DNA from: Acidilutibacter cellobiosedens
Lineage (GTDB): Bacteria; Bacillota; Clostridia; Tissierellales; Acidilutibacteraceae
Assembly: GCF_004103715.1 (NCBI RefSeq)
Contig: NZ_CP035282.1
Coordinates: 2,718,673 to 2,782,672 of the forward strand
Reading direction: 5' to 3'
DNA: 64,000 nt
The position numbers were made by a program, and so were the translations under genes. Within the stretch, counting starts at the first letter, position 1; each line of letters begins with the position of its first letter. A model generated the notes under the pieces. It was not told where the DNA came from, did not search any database, and worked only from the letters and a program-made list of their open reading frames with translations. Below are positions 17,974 through 26,147 of the stretch, one piece after another.

Positions 17974-18927
17974 ATGAAAATAGTAATATTGGAACCTTTG
18001 GGAATTCCTGAAAAAGAAATCAAAGATATCGGGAAAACTCTCACAGATAATGGTCATGAAATTATATCTTATGAGGATAAAACCGATAATATGGATATCT
18101 TGAAGAAAAGAGCGGAAGATGCTGAAGTTCTGATAATAGCAAATATGCCTTTAAAAAGAGAACTTATATTATCTTGTCAAAAACTTAAGATGATTTCTGT
18201 AGCATTCACCGGAGTTGATCATGTTGATTTGGACGCCTGCAAGGAAAAAAACATTACCGTATGTAATTGTGCAGGGTATAGTACTCAAGCCGTTGCGGAA
18301 TTGGCTATCGGATTAATGATAAGTTTAATGAGAAATATCGTCCCTTTAGATGAAAAAACTAAGGAGAATAAAACAAAAGAGGGGTTCACGCAAAAAGAAA
18401 TTTTCGGAAAAACATTGGGAATAATAGGTACAGGCGCTATCGGAAAAAAAGTTGCGGAAATAGGCGTTGCTTTAGGATGCAATATTTTGGCTTATAACAG
18501 AAGTGAAAAAGAAGATGTTAAAAAGCTGGGAGCAAAATACGTAGAGCTGGATACTCTGTTATCCAATAGTGATATAGTTTCAGTACATTTGCCTTTAAAT
18601 AATAGAACTCGCGGACTTATCTCAAAGGAAAAACTTGACCTAATGAAACCCGATTCCATTCTTATCAATACCTCCCGGGGCCCTATTGTAGACAATAAAT
18701 CATTGGCTTACAAACTTAAAAGAGGAGAAATAGCCGGTGCCGGAATCGACGTGTTTGATATGGAACCTCCTTTGCCAAAGGATTACTGCCTTTTAAATGT
18801 ACCTAATACCGTTCTCACTCCCCATATAGGGTTTGCATCGGAAGAAGCGATGGAAAGAAGAGCCAAGATAGCCCTCGCAAATATTTCAAAATGGATTGAA
18901 GGCAATCCTCAGAATATAATAATCTAA
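17974..18927 (+). CDS. D-isomer-specific 2-hydroxyacid dehydrogenase
   Basis: A 317-residue NAD(P)-dependent dehydrogenase related to phosphoglycerate and hydroxypyruvate reductases. The NAD-binding GIIGTGAIGKKVAEIG (about 145), VSVHLPLNNRTRGL, INTSRGPIVDNKSL with the catalytic Arg, and LTPHIGFASEEAM with the catalytic His are intact; the catalytic Glu is in GIDVFDMEPPL. The substrate cannot be fixed, but a glycine/serine setting makes hydroxypyruvate or phosphohydroxypyruvate possible. The ATG at 17974 has GGAGG at 6 nt; the GTG at 17956 lies upstream of that site. nudC follows on the same strand. Confidence 0.85.
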   Translation: MKIVILEPLGIPEKEIKDIGKTLTDNGHEIISYEDKTDNMDILKKRAEDAEVLIIANMPLKRELILSCQKLKMISVAFTGVDHVDLDACKEKNITVCNCAGYSTQAVAELAIGLMISLMRNIVPLDEKTKENKTKEGFTQKEIFGKTLGIIGTGAIGKKVAEIGVALGCNILAYNRSEKEDVKKLGAKYVELDTLLSNSDIVSVHLPLNNRTRGLISKEKLDLMKPDSILINTSRGPIVDNKSLAYKLKRGEIAGAGIDVFDMEPPLPKDYCLLNVPNTVLTPHIGFASEEAMERRAKIALANISKWIEGNPQNIII

Positions 18928-18965
18928 AAATGCATCAATTTATTTGGTTATGAAAGGAGTTTCTT

Positions 18966-19799
18966 ATGAAAAACTATTTACGGTTTCAATCCTCTGCAAT
19001 TCTCCTTTCCCCCGAAAGGGATGAGGATCTGTATTTTATATTTAATAACGGAAAAATTGCAGTAAATAAATCAAAAAAAATCATAAAAATACCTACCAGA
19101 AAAGATATTTCAGAAATGGGATTGAATATCAAAAATCCTATGTATATCGGTTCCTTTGACAATATAAATTGTTTTGGAGGGACATGCGAAAATATCCCTT
19201 CGGGATTTAAAAATTTAGAAGCCATAGGATTAAGGGAATTAAGTTACCTTGTTGAGAAAGAACTTTATTTAATAGCAGCCAAAGTATTTCTTTTGATTAA
19301 TTGGGAAAAAGATCATAGATATTGCGGAAGATGCGGAAGCTTAATGGAAAGGAAGAAAAATAAAAACGAAAGAGCCTTGATATGTCCAAAGTGCGGATTC
19401 ACTACATGGCCCAGAACGTCTCCGGCAATCATCGTAGCTGTTACCAAAGAAGACAAGCTTCTTCTTGCCCACAATAAAAATTTTGAAAACGGGAGGTACA
19501 GCGTTATAGCAGGATTTGTTGAAATGGGAGAAACCTTTGAGCAATGCGTTAAGAGAGAAGTATTTGAAGAAACGAGAATAGAAATTAAAAATATTAAATA
19601 TTTCGGCAATCAGCCTTGGCCTTTTCCCAACTCCATGATGATAGGATTTACCGCAGAATATTTAAGTGGAGAAATAAAGGAAGACGGCGATGAAATAGTC
19701 ACAGCCGGCTGGTTTAGAAAAGAAGAAATATGCGGAAAATACAACAAATCAAATAGTATCGGATCTCAGCTCATAGAAAATTTTATAAATACCCATTGA
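18966..19799 (+). CDS. nudC: NAD(+) diphosphatase (NudC-like Nudix hydrolase)
   Basis: A 277-residue NADH pyrophosphatase, also able in homologues to remove NAD caps from RNA. A zinc ribbon, CGRCGSLM and CPKCGFTTWPR, precedes the Nudix domain. The Nudix box is GFVEMGETFEQC followed by REVFEETRI; the usual Gly after EE-x is Arg here. The NudC hallmark QPWPFPNSMM follows. Start ATG with AAAGGAG. The last ~60 nt of the gene are duplicated at 21.1 kb. A long hairpin ends the transcript. Confidence 0.9.
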   Translation: MKNYLRFQSSAILLSPERDEDLYFIFNNGKIAVNKSKKIIKIPTRKDISEMGLNIKNPMYIGSFDNINCFGGTCENIPSGFKNLEAIGLRELSYLVEKELYLIAAKVFLLINWEKDHRYCGRCGSLMERKKNKNERALICPKCGFTTWPRTSPAIIVAVTKEDKLLLAHNKNFENGRYSVIAGFVEMGETFEQCVKREVFEETRIEIKNIKYFGNQPWPFPNSMMIGFTAEYLSGEIKEDGDEIVTAGWFRKEEICGKYNKSNSIGSQLIENFINTH

Positions 19800-19813
19800 A
19801 TGAAACAAGGAAA

Positions 19814-19866
19814 AACACAAGGGGACGGTTCTTTTGTGCGACACAAAAGAACCGTCCCCTTGTGTT
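19814..19866. repeat. Perfect 25-bp palindrome (bidirectional terminator/REP-like)
   Basis: Arms 19814-19838 and 19842-19866 are perfect reverse complements with a 3-nt loop; the core is GGGGACGGTTCTTTTGTG. It lies between convergent nudC and the S41 gene, where it can terminate both. The same core is a familiar dispersed palindrome in Clostridia, a point from memory and not tested here. Half of it recurs at 21189-21208. Confidence 0.85.
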
Positions 19867-19871
19867 AGTTT

Positions 19872-21101
19872 TTAATCCTTAATTGCTGCCTGAATACATA
19901 GATCTTCTTTATAGCTGTTTCCCACAGCGGGATTTACTTCTATATCCGGAGCAGTCTGAACTTCTTCGTTTATGGTATAGTCCGGATTGAGACACAGAAG
20001 ACTTGAATATCTTACAATAGCCCCGCTGTTTGGAAGAGAAAAAATAATGGGATCTGGCCCTATCCCGTCTCCCCCCGTTCTTTCTCCGATAAGAGTCGCA
20101 AATTTACTTGCTTTAGCAAAAGAAGCAAACCCATCGGAAGAAGAATAAACCGCTTTATCTATCAGCATATATATCTTCCCCTTAAAGTTTATGCTGTTAT
20201 ATGGCTTTATTACAGCTGTAGAAATTTCATAATTTTTAAACTTGGTCTTTACTTCTTGGGGCATCTTATTTAAGATTTCTGGTGAAATTGATGAAATATC
20301 TCTAAATTCAGAGCCCATTGAATCATAAATTTTCTTATTATATTCTCCTCCTCGTTCAAACATATAGTAGTTGACAGATAAAGGTTTAAAGGTTAAAGGC
20401 TTAATTATATTTTCTATCCAATAATAATCCGAACCTCCACCGTTTCCTCTTATATCAATAATCAATTTGTCATAATCTTCTATTTTATTATAAAACTTTT
20501 TTATTTCTTTTCCGTCTTCCTCAATTCTTTTGGGATCCATCAATCTGATCTTTAAATATGCTACTTTGTCGGGAACAATTTTATCTGTTTTAAAAGCAGG
20601 TTTGGTACTGCTGAAAAGTCCATCGGAGCTTTCATCCTTCAAAGAGTCCTCACTGAAACCATACCACTCCATGGATTTTTTATTTGTAAGTACATTAAAC
20701 CATGGCTTTCTACTATCCATATCTTTATATACACTATAAAAATCGGGAAAATTTTTTTTAAATAAGACATTAGTATGCCCGTTATGCAATTCACTTAATA
20801 TGCTGTTCAGTTCTTCCATGAAATCTTCATTGTTCTTTGTGTTCTCAATTCTTGATTCATATATTTCTTTATTTTTAAGCCAATCTACTCCGTTAACTCT
20901 TTTGTTCACTTCAAAATAAGGATAATTTTCCTTAAGTATGTTGTACATGTATTCAAAGTCTTCCATCTTTTCCTGAGAAGTAAGTTCCTTTTTCCCATAA
21001 CTGATTCCTGCATTTTCACCAGAACATCCGGTCAAAAAAACAGATATCAAAATAAAGATCATAATAAAGTTTACAAATACTTTAACGCTTTTCCCATTCA
21101 T
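19872..21101 (-). CDS. S41 family peptidase, lipoprotein
   Basis: A 409-residue extracellular lipoprotein with lipobox FLTGC after a signal peptide. The C-terminal half is an S41 (tail-specific protease/CtpA-like) domain: LIIDIRGNGGGSDYYW, then the nucleophile region IDKAVYSSSDGFASFAKAS and ERTGGDGIGPDPIIFSLPNS. No PDZ domain is evident, so it belongs to the group lacking one. The target is unknown. The ATG at 21101 has GGGGAGG at 8 nt. A longer TTG frame (21131) runs into inserted repeat DNA and is rejected. Confidence 0.85.
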   Translation of the reverse strand: MNGKSVKVFVNFIMIFILISVFLTGCSGENAGISYGKKELTSQEKMEDFEYMYNILKENYPYFEVNKRVNGVDWLKNKEIYESRIENTKNNEDFMEELNSILSELHNGHTNVLFKKNFPDFYSVYKDMDSRKPWFNVLTNKKSMEWYGFSEDSLKDESSDGLFSSTKPAFKTDKIVPDKVAYLKIRLMDPKRIEEDGKEIKKFYNKIEDYDKLIIDIRGNGGGSDYYWIENIIKPLTFKPLSVNYYMFERGGEYNKKIYDSMGSEFRDISSISPEILNKMPQEVKTKFKNYEISTAVIKPYNSINFKGKIYMLIDKAVYSSSDGFASFAKASKFATLIGERTGGDGIGPDPIIFSLPNSGAIVRYSSLLCLNPDYTINEEVQTAPDIEVNPAVGNSYKEDLCIQAAIKD

Positions 21102-21107
21102 CAATAA

Positions 21108-21222
21108 GGCCTCCCCTTTACAACAAATCAAACAGTATCGGATCTCAGCTCATAGAAAACTTTATAAATACCCATTGAGTGACACAAGAGAACCGTCCCC
21201 TTGTGTTAGGGCCTCCCCTTTA
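21108..21222. repeat. Inserted copy of the nudC 3' end flanked by 13-bp direct repeats
   Basis: Bases 21119-21178 match 19740-19799 (the end of nudC) at 58 of 60 positions. Bases 21179-21209 then match the region after nudC, but lack the left arm of its palindrome. This segment is bounded by two identical copies of GGCCTCCCCTTTA (21108-21120 and 21210-21222), which looks like a target duplication. The left copy supplies the ribosome-binding site of the S41 gene. Confidence 0.85.
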
Positions 21223-21240
21223 ACAATCACATTACTTTTA

Positions 21241-22329
21241 TTATTTTTCTTTAGGATATATGGAAATATCTCCGGAACTCGTTGTTATATCTATGTTATT
21301 ATTGCCTTCTCCCGTTTTTCCTACTAATCTGTGTTCTTCTTTACTTACTACAGATAAGGGAAAATTACATTCTATTTCTCCGGAAGCTCCGACGGCATTT
21401 AGGTTGAATTTTGAATTATTTGGGAGGTATACCTTCACATCCCCCGAGCTGCTGACAACGGCAATATCCCCATTCAGTTCCTTATAGCTTACGGAAATCT
21501 CCCCGGAACTCGTTGCCGCGTTTAAAATCCCTTTCATATCTTCTATGGTCATGTCACCCGAACCTGACTTAAATTTTATATTATCAGCATTGACACTTTT
21601 TATATTTCCGTCTCCCGAAGATGTTTCCAATGTCACAGTATCCGAATTTATATTTTTTAAATTTATGTCTCCGGAACTCGTAGCAATATTTATGCTCTTA
21701 ACATTCATCTTTTCTCCGGTTATATCTCCAGAAGAAGTATTCATCTCAAATTTCCCATTGTATTCCTTTGGAATATAAATATCTAATTTTAAGTCTGAAT
21801 AATTGCTATAATTACTATAGTAAGAATCGGTTCCCTTATTTTTTACATCGATATAAAGGGTACTTCCCGATTTTTCAGATGTCATGGAAGGGATATTTCC
21901 GGAACCTGATTTTATCTTTCCGTTGAAATGAATCCTTATATTATCTCTGTCTTCCGGAATCAGGTTTATATCAACAAAGGAAGTTCCAATATCTATCTTT
22001 TCAATTCCTTTTATATCTTCAAACTTTTCATGATCTATACTGTTTGATTTCAAATCTAACTTTTCATCTCCTGATTTTAAATTAACTCCAGAAGGACTTA
22101 CATTGACAACATTGTCCCCTTCATCATCGGTAACATGTACTCCCGATAAACCTACGTTTACTTTTACACCATCTGCATCAACATTGATTATGCCTGGAGC
22201 AACATCTATATTCTCGCCTTTAAAATCATGACCTCTCTTCCCTTCAGAAAAATTGAGTGATAAAAAACATATTCCAAAGGATACAAGAGTAATTCCCAAA
22301 ATTATTAAAATTATTTTCTTCATACTCAT
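21241..22329 (-). CDS. DUF4097 beta-repeat membrane protein
   Basis: A 362-residue protein with one N-terminal membrane helix (about 5-25) and an extracellular beta-solenoid of the DUF4097 family (putative adhesin). About eight copies of the (T/S)SSGDI/SGDV turn recur from residue ~205 to the end, ITTSSGDISIYPKEK. The region 35-95 repeats a short V(N/K)..G unit. Function unknown; such proteins follow DUF1700 and PadR genes in many Firmicutes, as here. The ATG at 22329 has AGGAGG at 7 nt. It begins 11 nt after the DUF1700 stop. Confidence 0.85.
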   Translation of the reverse strand: MSMKKIILIILGITLVSFGICFLSLNFSEGKRGHDFKGENIDVAPGIINVDADGVKVNVGLSGVHVTDDEGDNVVNVSPSGVNLKSGDEKLDLKSNSIDHEKFEDIKGIEKIDIGTSFVDINLIPEDRDNIRIHFNGKIKSGSGNIPSMTSEKSGSTLYIDVKNKGTDSYYSNYSNYSDLKLDIYIPKEYNGKFEMNTSSGDITGEKMNVKSINIATSSGDINLKNINSDTVTLETSSGDGNIKSVNADNIKFKSGSGDMTIEDMKGILNAATSSGEISVSYKELNGDIAVVSSSGDVKVYLPNNSKFNLNAVGASGEIECNFPLSVVSKEEHRLVGKTGEGNNNIDITTSSGDISIYPKEK

Positions 22330-22340
22330 TTTCATTCCTC

Positions 22341-22910
22341 CTATTTTTTTATAACATTAATATTCCACTTCAAATATTTAACGGCCAATTTATAAAACAA
22401 TTTGCTTAGATAAAATGTTCCGATTATAATCATTAATCCCAAGCCAACAATTCCGATTCCAAAGAAAATATAACTAATACGATTTACTCCCAAATATATT
22501 TCTATTGGGAAAAACGAGCCGAGCGTAATATTAAAAATAGTTTCCATCCCCCCCAGTATAAGACTTATAGATATTCCATATAGCAATACCAATACAAAGA
22601 ACGACACCACAGTCGGCCCCAAGACTATAATAAAATTAAATATTCCAAGTGCAGTAGCAGAAAGAATGGCTTTAAATAAATTTTTAGTGGAAGGATCATT
22701 TTCAGCTTTCTCTATAGTTGAATTAGCTTTATACATCTTAGCGATGCTCTTTGGATCTCCCAGTTCAACGCATATTTCCTCCTCACTCTTCCCTTTTGAC
22801 TCCCCAATCTGAAAATGTTCCTCATAATCATATATAATATCATCTGTTTCTTCTTGGGAAAGTCCTTTAATGTTAGATCTCAATATACCTATAAATTCTT
22901 TTTTATTCAT
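22341..22910 (-). CDS. DUF1700 (HAAS-domain) membrane protein
   Basis: A 189-residue protein: N-terminal helical HAAS region ([38 protein letters not shown]) about residues 1-60, then three or four membrane helices (about 75-175). It is the middle gene of the PadR-DUF1700-DUF4097 operon and overlaps the padR 3' end by 8 nt, indicating translational coupling. HAAS domains are thought to partner PadR regulators; the membrane role is unknown. Confidence 0.87.
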   Translation of the reverse strand: MNKKEFIGILRSNIKGLSQEETDDIIYDYEEHFQIGESKGKSEEEICVELGDPKSIAKMYKANSTIEKAENDPSTKNLFKAILSATALGIFNFIIVLGPTVVSFFVLVLLYGISISLILGGMETIFNITLGSFFPIEIYLGVNRISYIFFGIGIVGLGLMIIIGTFYLSKLFYKLAVKYLKWNINVIKK

Positions 22911-23223
22911 GGAAATTCCCCCTTATTAATTCATTTACTCCATTTATAAAATGACTCCATTCTTCTTCAAGCTTATTAAAGGTTTCCTTCCCCTCTTCAG
23001 TAATTCTATAATACTTTCTGGGAGGCCCCTCCTGGGATTCGGCCAGATAAGTATTTACATAACCGCCATCTTTTAATCTCTTTAATAGAGGATATATAGT
23101 ACCTTCTGATATATCAATATATTCACTTATATGTTCCACAAGTTCATATCCGTAATAATCTCTTTTTATAAGCATAGAAAGAACACACAGTTCCAAAACA
23201 CCCTTTTTTAATTGAATATTCAT
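22903..23223 (-). CDS. PadR family transcriptional regulator
   Basis: A 106-residue winged-helix repressor. The PadR core is complete: [26 protein letters not shown], then [17 protein letters not shown] as recognition helix and wing, and [17 protein letters not shown]. The short C-terminal helix supports dimerisation. It heads the three-gene operon and very likely represses it, as PadR proteins commonly autoregulate. The ATG has AAAGGAG. The inducer is unknown; homologues respond to envelope-active compounds. Confidence 0.92.
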   Translation of the reverse strand: MNIQLKKGVLELCVLSMLIKRDYYGYELVEHISEYIDISEGTIYPLLKRLKDGGYVNTYLAESQEGPPRKYYRITEEGKETFNKLEEEWSHFINGVNELIRGNFHE

Positions 23224-23251
23224 AATTTTCTCCTTTGCTTTATATAACTAT

Positions 23252-23280
23252 ATTATATACTACGCTACCTTGCATTGCAA
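23252..23280 (-). promoter_or_regulatory. Predicted padR operon promoter and candidate operator
   Basis: On the minus strand TTGCAA (23280-23275) and TATAAT (23257-23252) are 17 nt apart. Flanking them, CTATATT..AATATAG forms an imperfect inverted repeat spanning the promoter (about 23248-23285), a reasonable PadR binding site. Confidence 0.6.
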
Positions 23281-23343
23281 TATAGCATTTAAAAATAATC
23301 CATCAAAATATTATTTTTAAATTTTTACCTAATAATTGTTAAT

Positions 23344-24963
23344 CTATGGATTGATATGAAAAATTTTATCAATCTGACTTTGAATCCATTCAATAACATT
23401 CTTTTTATTTTTATTATTACTCGGTAACTTGTCCCACAAGTTGTTAAAATAATCTTTATGGGCTTGTACTATCATGGGTTCATCAATTAAAAAATCTGAT
23501 GCTAATTCACTGCTAAAATCATCATATCTATTATTAGTATCTATCATCAAAAAATTTCTTCCCTTTATTAAAAATTTATAATCTTGATAATTCTCTTCAG
23601 GTTTATCATCTATTAATCCTATTTTATAATTATCATAATTTTTTAAATTAAAAATTGTATTGTTTAAATACTCAACTATATAATTTTTATTCGGTTTTAA
23701 CGTACTATTTTTAAAAAAAGGTTTATCTTGGAAAGCCATATCCATTAAAAATTTCTCTACATCTTCTTTTATATATATATCTTTATAATTATAATATTTT
23801 ATTTGATATTCAAACATTTTTAACTTTTTTTCATGACCAGACAGTCTATAATTGAATTCTTCGCAAGTATATTCCAAATCATACAAAAATTTTTCATAAG
23901 TATTCATAGAAATATTTAAATCATTAATCATTTCGCCGTACATGAATCTATCGCCAAATTTGAATTCATTACCAAAATATATTTCATCATATTTATTTTT
24001 ATTATTCAAACGTGCCGTAATTAAAGGAACAGAATAAATAATCAGTTCATAATAACTTTTAACAAACATTTCAATTGTTGAATTACTTTCAAAATAAAAA
24101 GAAGTATCTATTTGTGCAAAAGGATCATTTCTAAAATAAATAAAAGCACTTATTTTAGGTAGAATAACCATTTCAGTCACAGGGTCTGATGGACTATTTC
24201 CCCTAAAATAATACATAGAAAAATTTCTGTAATTAATGAGTTCTCTAACAAAATTGAGTACTTTTATGGTTCTTACATTATCTTCATACAAAAATACGTT
24301 AAATACTATTTGCCAAGAATTATCCAAAAGCTTCTTTAAGATATTTTTGAATTTTTTAACTATCTCTTTAGAATTTAAAATACCGTCAATGCTTCCTCCT
24401 AAATTGAATAAAATTGGTTCACTTAGCCAACCATCTAATTTAGAAGCCTTATCTAGTTTATCCAATATTTCTTCTATAGCATTTTCCCCTCCATTTATAA
24501 CTCTGTCCTTAGAAGACAATGATTTAGTTTTAATTTCATCTCTTAGCCCCATTTCCATTAACTTGCTTTTACAATAATCGTTTTTAAATGAATTGTTTCC
24601 TCCATTAGATAATAAAATTTTTGTTTTCTTATTCTGTTCAATAGAAAACTGCTGAGAACAAATAAACAAATTCATTAATCTTTTTTTAAGTGTCTCATTT
24701 TTATCACATTTATCGCCACCTATTACTAACAATAAATTCTGCAATTTTCCAAGTCTATAGGAATCGTTTTCTACGATATCTGATATGTAAGCCACAATAT
24801 TATCAATATGGTTGGAATCGTAAGGAGGTATTCTTATATCATTAGCCCATCTGCTGACAAGGGAAGAATCCACATTTATTGCCCTTGCTAATTTACTGTA
24901 ATTAATATCGAGAGTAGATAAAACCAGATTTAAACATTTGCCAAATTTAAGATTTTGATTCAC
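23344..24963 (-). CDS. Large helix-turn-helix protein of unknown function
   Basis: I do not recognise this 539-residue protein as a named family. The N-terminal ~60 residues form a Cro/C1-like helix-turn-helix (INYSKLARAINVDSSLVSRWAND). The rest, rich in Asn, Tyr and Phe, has no signal peptide or membrane helix; it may be a large sensor domain. The end, DEPMIVQAHKDYFNNLWDKLP, looks like the closing helix of a PLD-like effector domain, a weak impression. The GTG at 24963 has AGGAGG at 7 nt; the ATG at 25014 lies upstream of that site. It stands alone, divergent from an ABC permease. Confidence 0.6.
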   Translation of the reverse strand: MNQNLKFGKCLNLVLSTLDINYSKLARAINVDSSLVSRWANDIRIPPYDSNHIDNIVAYISDIVENDSYRLGKLQNLLLVIGGDKCDKNETLKKRLMNLFICSQQFSIEQNKKTKILLSNGGNNSFKNDYCKSKLMEMGLRDEIKTKSLSSKDRVINGGENAIEEILDKLDKASKLDGWLSEPILFNLGGSIDGILNSKEIVKKFKNILKKLLDNSWQIVFNVFLYEDNVRTIKVLNFVRELINYRNFSMYYFRGNSPSDPVTEMVILPKISAFIYFRNDPFAQIDTSFYFESNSTIEMFVKSYYELIIYSVPLITARLNNKNKYDEIYFGNEFKFGDRFMYGEMINDLNISMNTYEKFLYDLEYTCEEFNYRLSGHEKKLKMFEYQIKYYNYKDIYIKEDVEKFLMDMAFQDKPFFKNSTLKPNKNYIVEYLNNTIFNLKNYDNYKIGLIDDKPEENYQDYKFLIKGRNFLMIDTNNRYDDFSSELASDFLIDEPMIVQAHKDYFNNLWDKLPSNNKNKKNVIEWIQSQIDKIFHINP

Positions 24964-25114
24964 ACATATTCCTCCTAGCACATATATTCTTATATTTATA
25001 AATTTGTAAAACATTTTAATTATATATTAATTTTAACAATCCCTTTTTACATAAAAAGATATAGTTCGACAAATAACATAATATTGTCACTGACATTTAG
25101 TTGTCATTATTATG

Positions 25115-25220
25115 AAAAGGTTTTTATTAGAAAAAAACATTAAGGAGGCACTTTTTTTTGAAACACATCTACGGAAAGTTCACATTAAAATTTTAACTTT
25201 CTTATCGGTTATAAAAAAGG
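25115..25220. repeat. Intergenic repeat, copy D
   Basis: A divergent copy of the element at 60521-60630. Shared text includes ATTAAGGAGGC, a T-run, GAAACACAT, GGAAAG, CACATTAA and GGTTATAAAAAA in the same order and spacing. The stem is degraded (GGAGGCAC vs GGAAGCC). It lies between divergent genes, upstream of the SsuC-type permease. Confidence 0.65.
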
Positions 25221-25307
25221 ACTTTATTAAAACATAGAACATTTCATTTCTACATGAATAATATAAATTGAATACTTAATTTTGGTATAAGAGAGGAGAG
25301 GCTAACT

Positions 25308-26108
25308 ATGAGCACTGTATCAAAAGAACATATGGAATATATGGATAGAAGAAAAAAGAGAAAAAAACTTATAGTATTTACTCAATTATTAATCCTGATT
25401 TTGTGCCTTTCAATTTGGGAAATTCTTGCAAGATTAAATATTATAGATACCTTCTTAACCAGCTATCCTTCGGAAATTTGGGCTCAATTCATCAATTACG
25501 TTAAAAACGGAGATCTATACTACCATGTAGGAATATCTGTCATGGAGACCATAGCCGGTTTCGTATTTGGGACTATATTAGGTGTAGTAATTGCTATTGG
25601 TCTATGGTGGTCGGATTTTATGGCAAGAGTATTAGATCCTTATTTGGTCATTCTTAACAGTCTTCCTAAAACTGCTCTTGCCCCTATAATGATTTTATGG
25701 GCAGGCGCAGGATATTCAGGAATAATAGTAACAGCCATTACAGTATCTATCGTAGTAACCATTATGAATATTTACTTAAGTTTTCAAAATGTAGATGAAG
25801 ATAAAATTAAGCTGTTAAAAACATTTGGGGCTACAAAATTTCAGATACTTAAAAAAGTGGTATTTCCATCAAGTATTCCAACAATTATAAGTACTCTTAA
25901 AGTAAACATAGGATTATCATGGATAGGAGTAATTGTAGGAGAATTCTTAGTGTCAAAAGCAGGTATAGGATACCTAATAGTATACGGCGGGCAGGTATTC
26001 AAATTGGATTTAGTTATGATGAGCGTATTTATACTTGCAATAATTTCAGCCTTTATGTATCAAATAATTGCAATATTGGAAAATAAGTTTATGAAATGGC
26101 AACAATAA
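25308..26108 (+). CDS. ABC transporter permease, nitrate/sulfonate/taurine (SsuC/TauC) type
   Basis: A 266-residue inner membrane permease with six helices and the EAA loop (about 160-190, YLSFQNVDEDKIKLLKTFGA). The family text SVMETIAGFVFGTILGVVIAIGLW and LNSLPKTALAPIMILWAGAG is intact. The cognate ATPase is probably the SsuB-type one at 17.0-17.8 kb on the other strand; no substrate-binding protein gene is visible in either place. Start ATG with GAGGAG. A terminator follows. Confidence 0.88.
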   Translation: MSTVSKEHMEYMDRRKKRKKLIVFTQLLILILCLSIWEILARLNIIDTFLTSYPSEIWAQFINYVKNGDLYYHVGISVMETIAGFVFGTILGVVIAIGLWWSDFMARVLDPYLVILNSLPKTALAPIMILWAGAGYSGIIVTAITVSIVVTIMNIYLSFQNVDEDKIKLLKTFGATKFQILKKVVFPSSIPTIISTLKVNIGLSWIGVIVGEFLVSKAGIGYLIVYGGQVFKLDLVMMSVFILAIISAFMYQIIAILENKFMKWQQ

Positions 26109-26123
26109 CAATAAGCAATAAAA

Positions 26124-26147
26124 AAAATCCCTATAAAGGGATTTTTC
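26124..26147. terminator. Bidirectional terminator
   Basis: Inverted repeat AAAAATCCCT / AGGGATTTTT (26124-26133 and 26138-26147) with loop ATAA, between the permease (plus) and map (minus). It is preceded by an A-run and followed by T's, so it can act on both strands. It overlaps the map stop codon. Confidence 0.85.

Noticed and set aside
21102-21131. TTG start for the S41 peptidase inside the inserted repeat
   Set aside because: The ATG at 21101 has a proper ribosome-binding site and starts directly before the signal peptide.
24964-25014. ATG start 17 codons upstream of the helix-turn-helix protein
   Set aside because: The strong AGGAGG lies inside that extension, 7 nt before the GTG at 24963.
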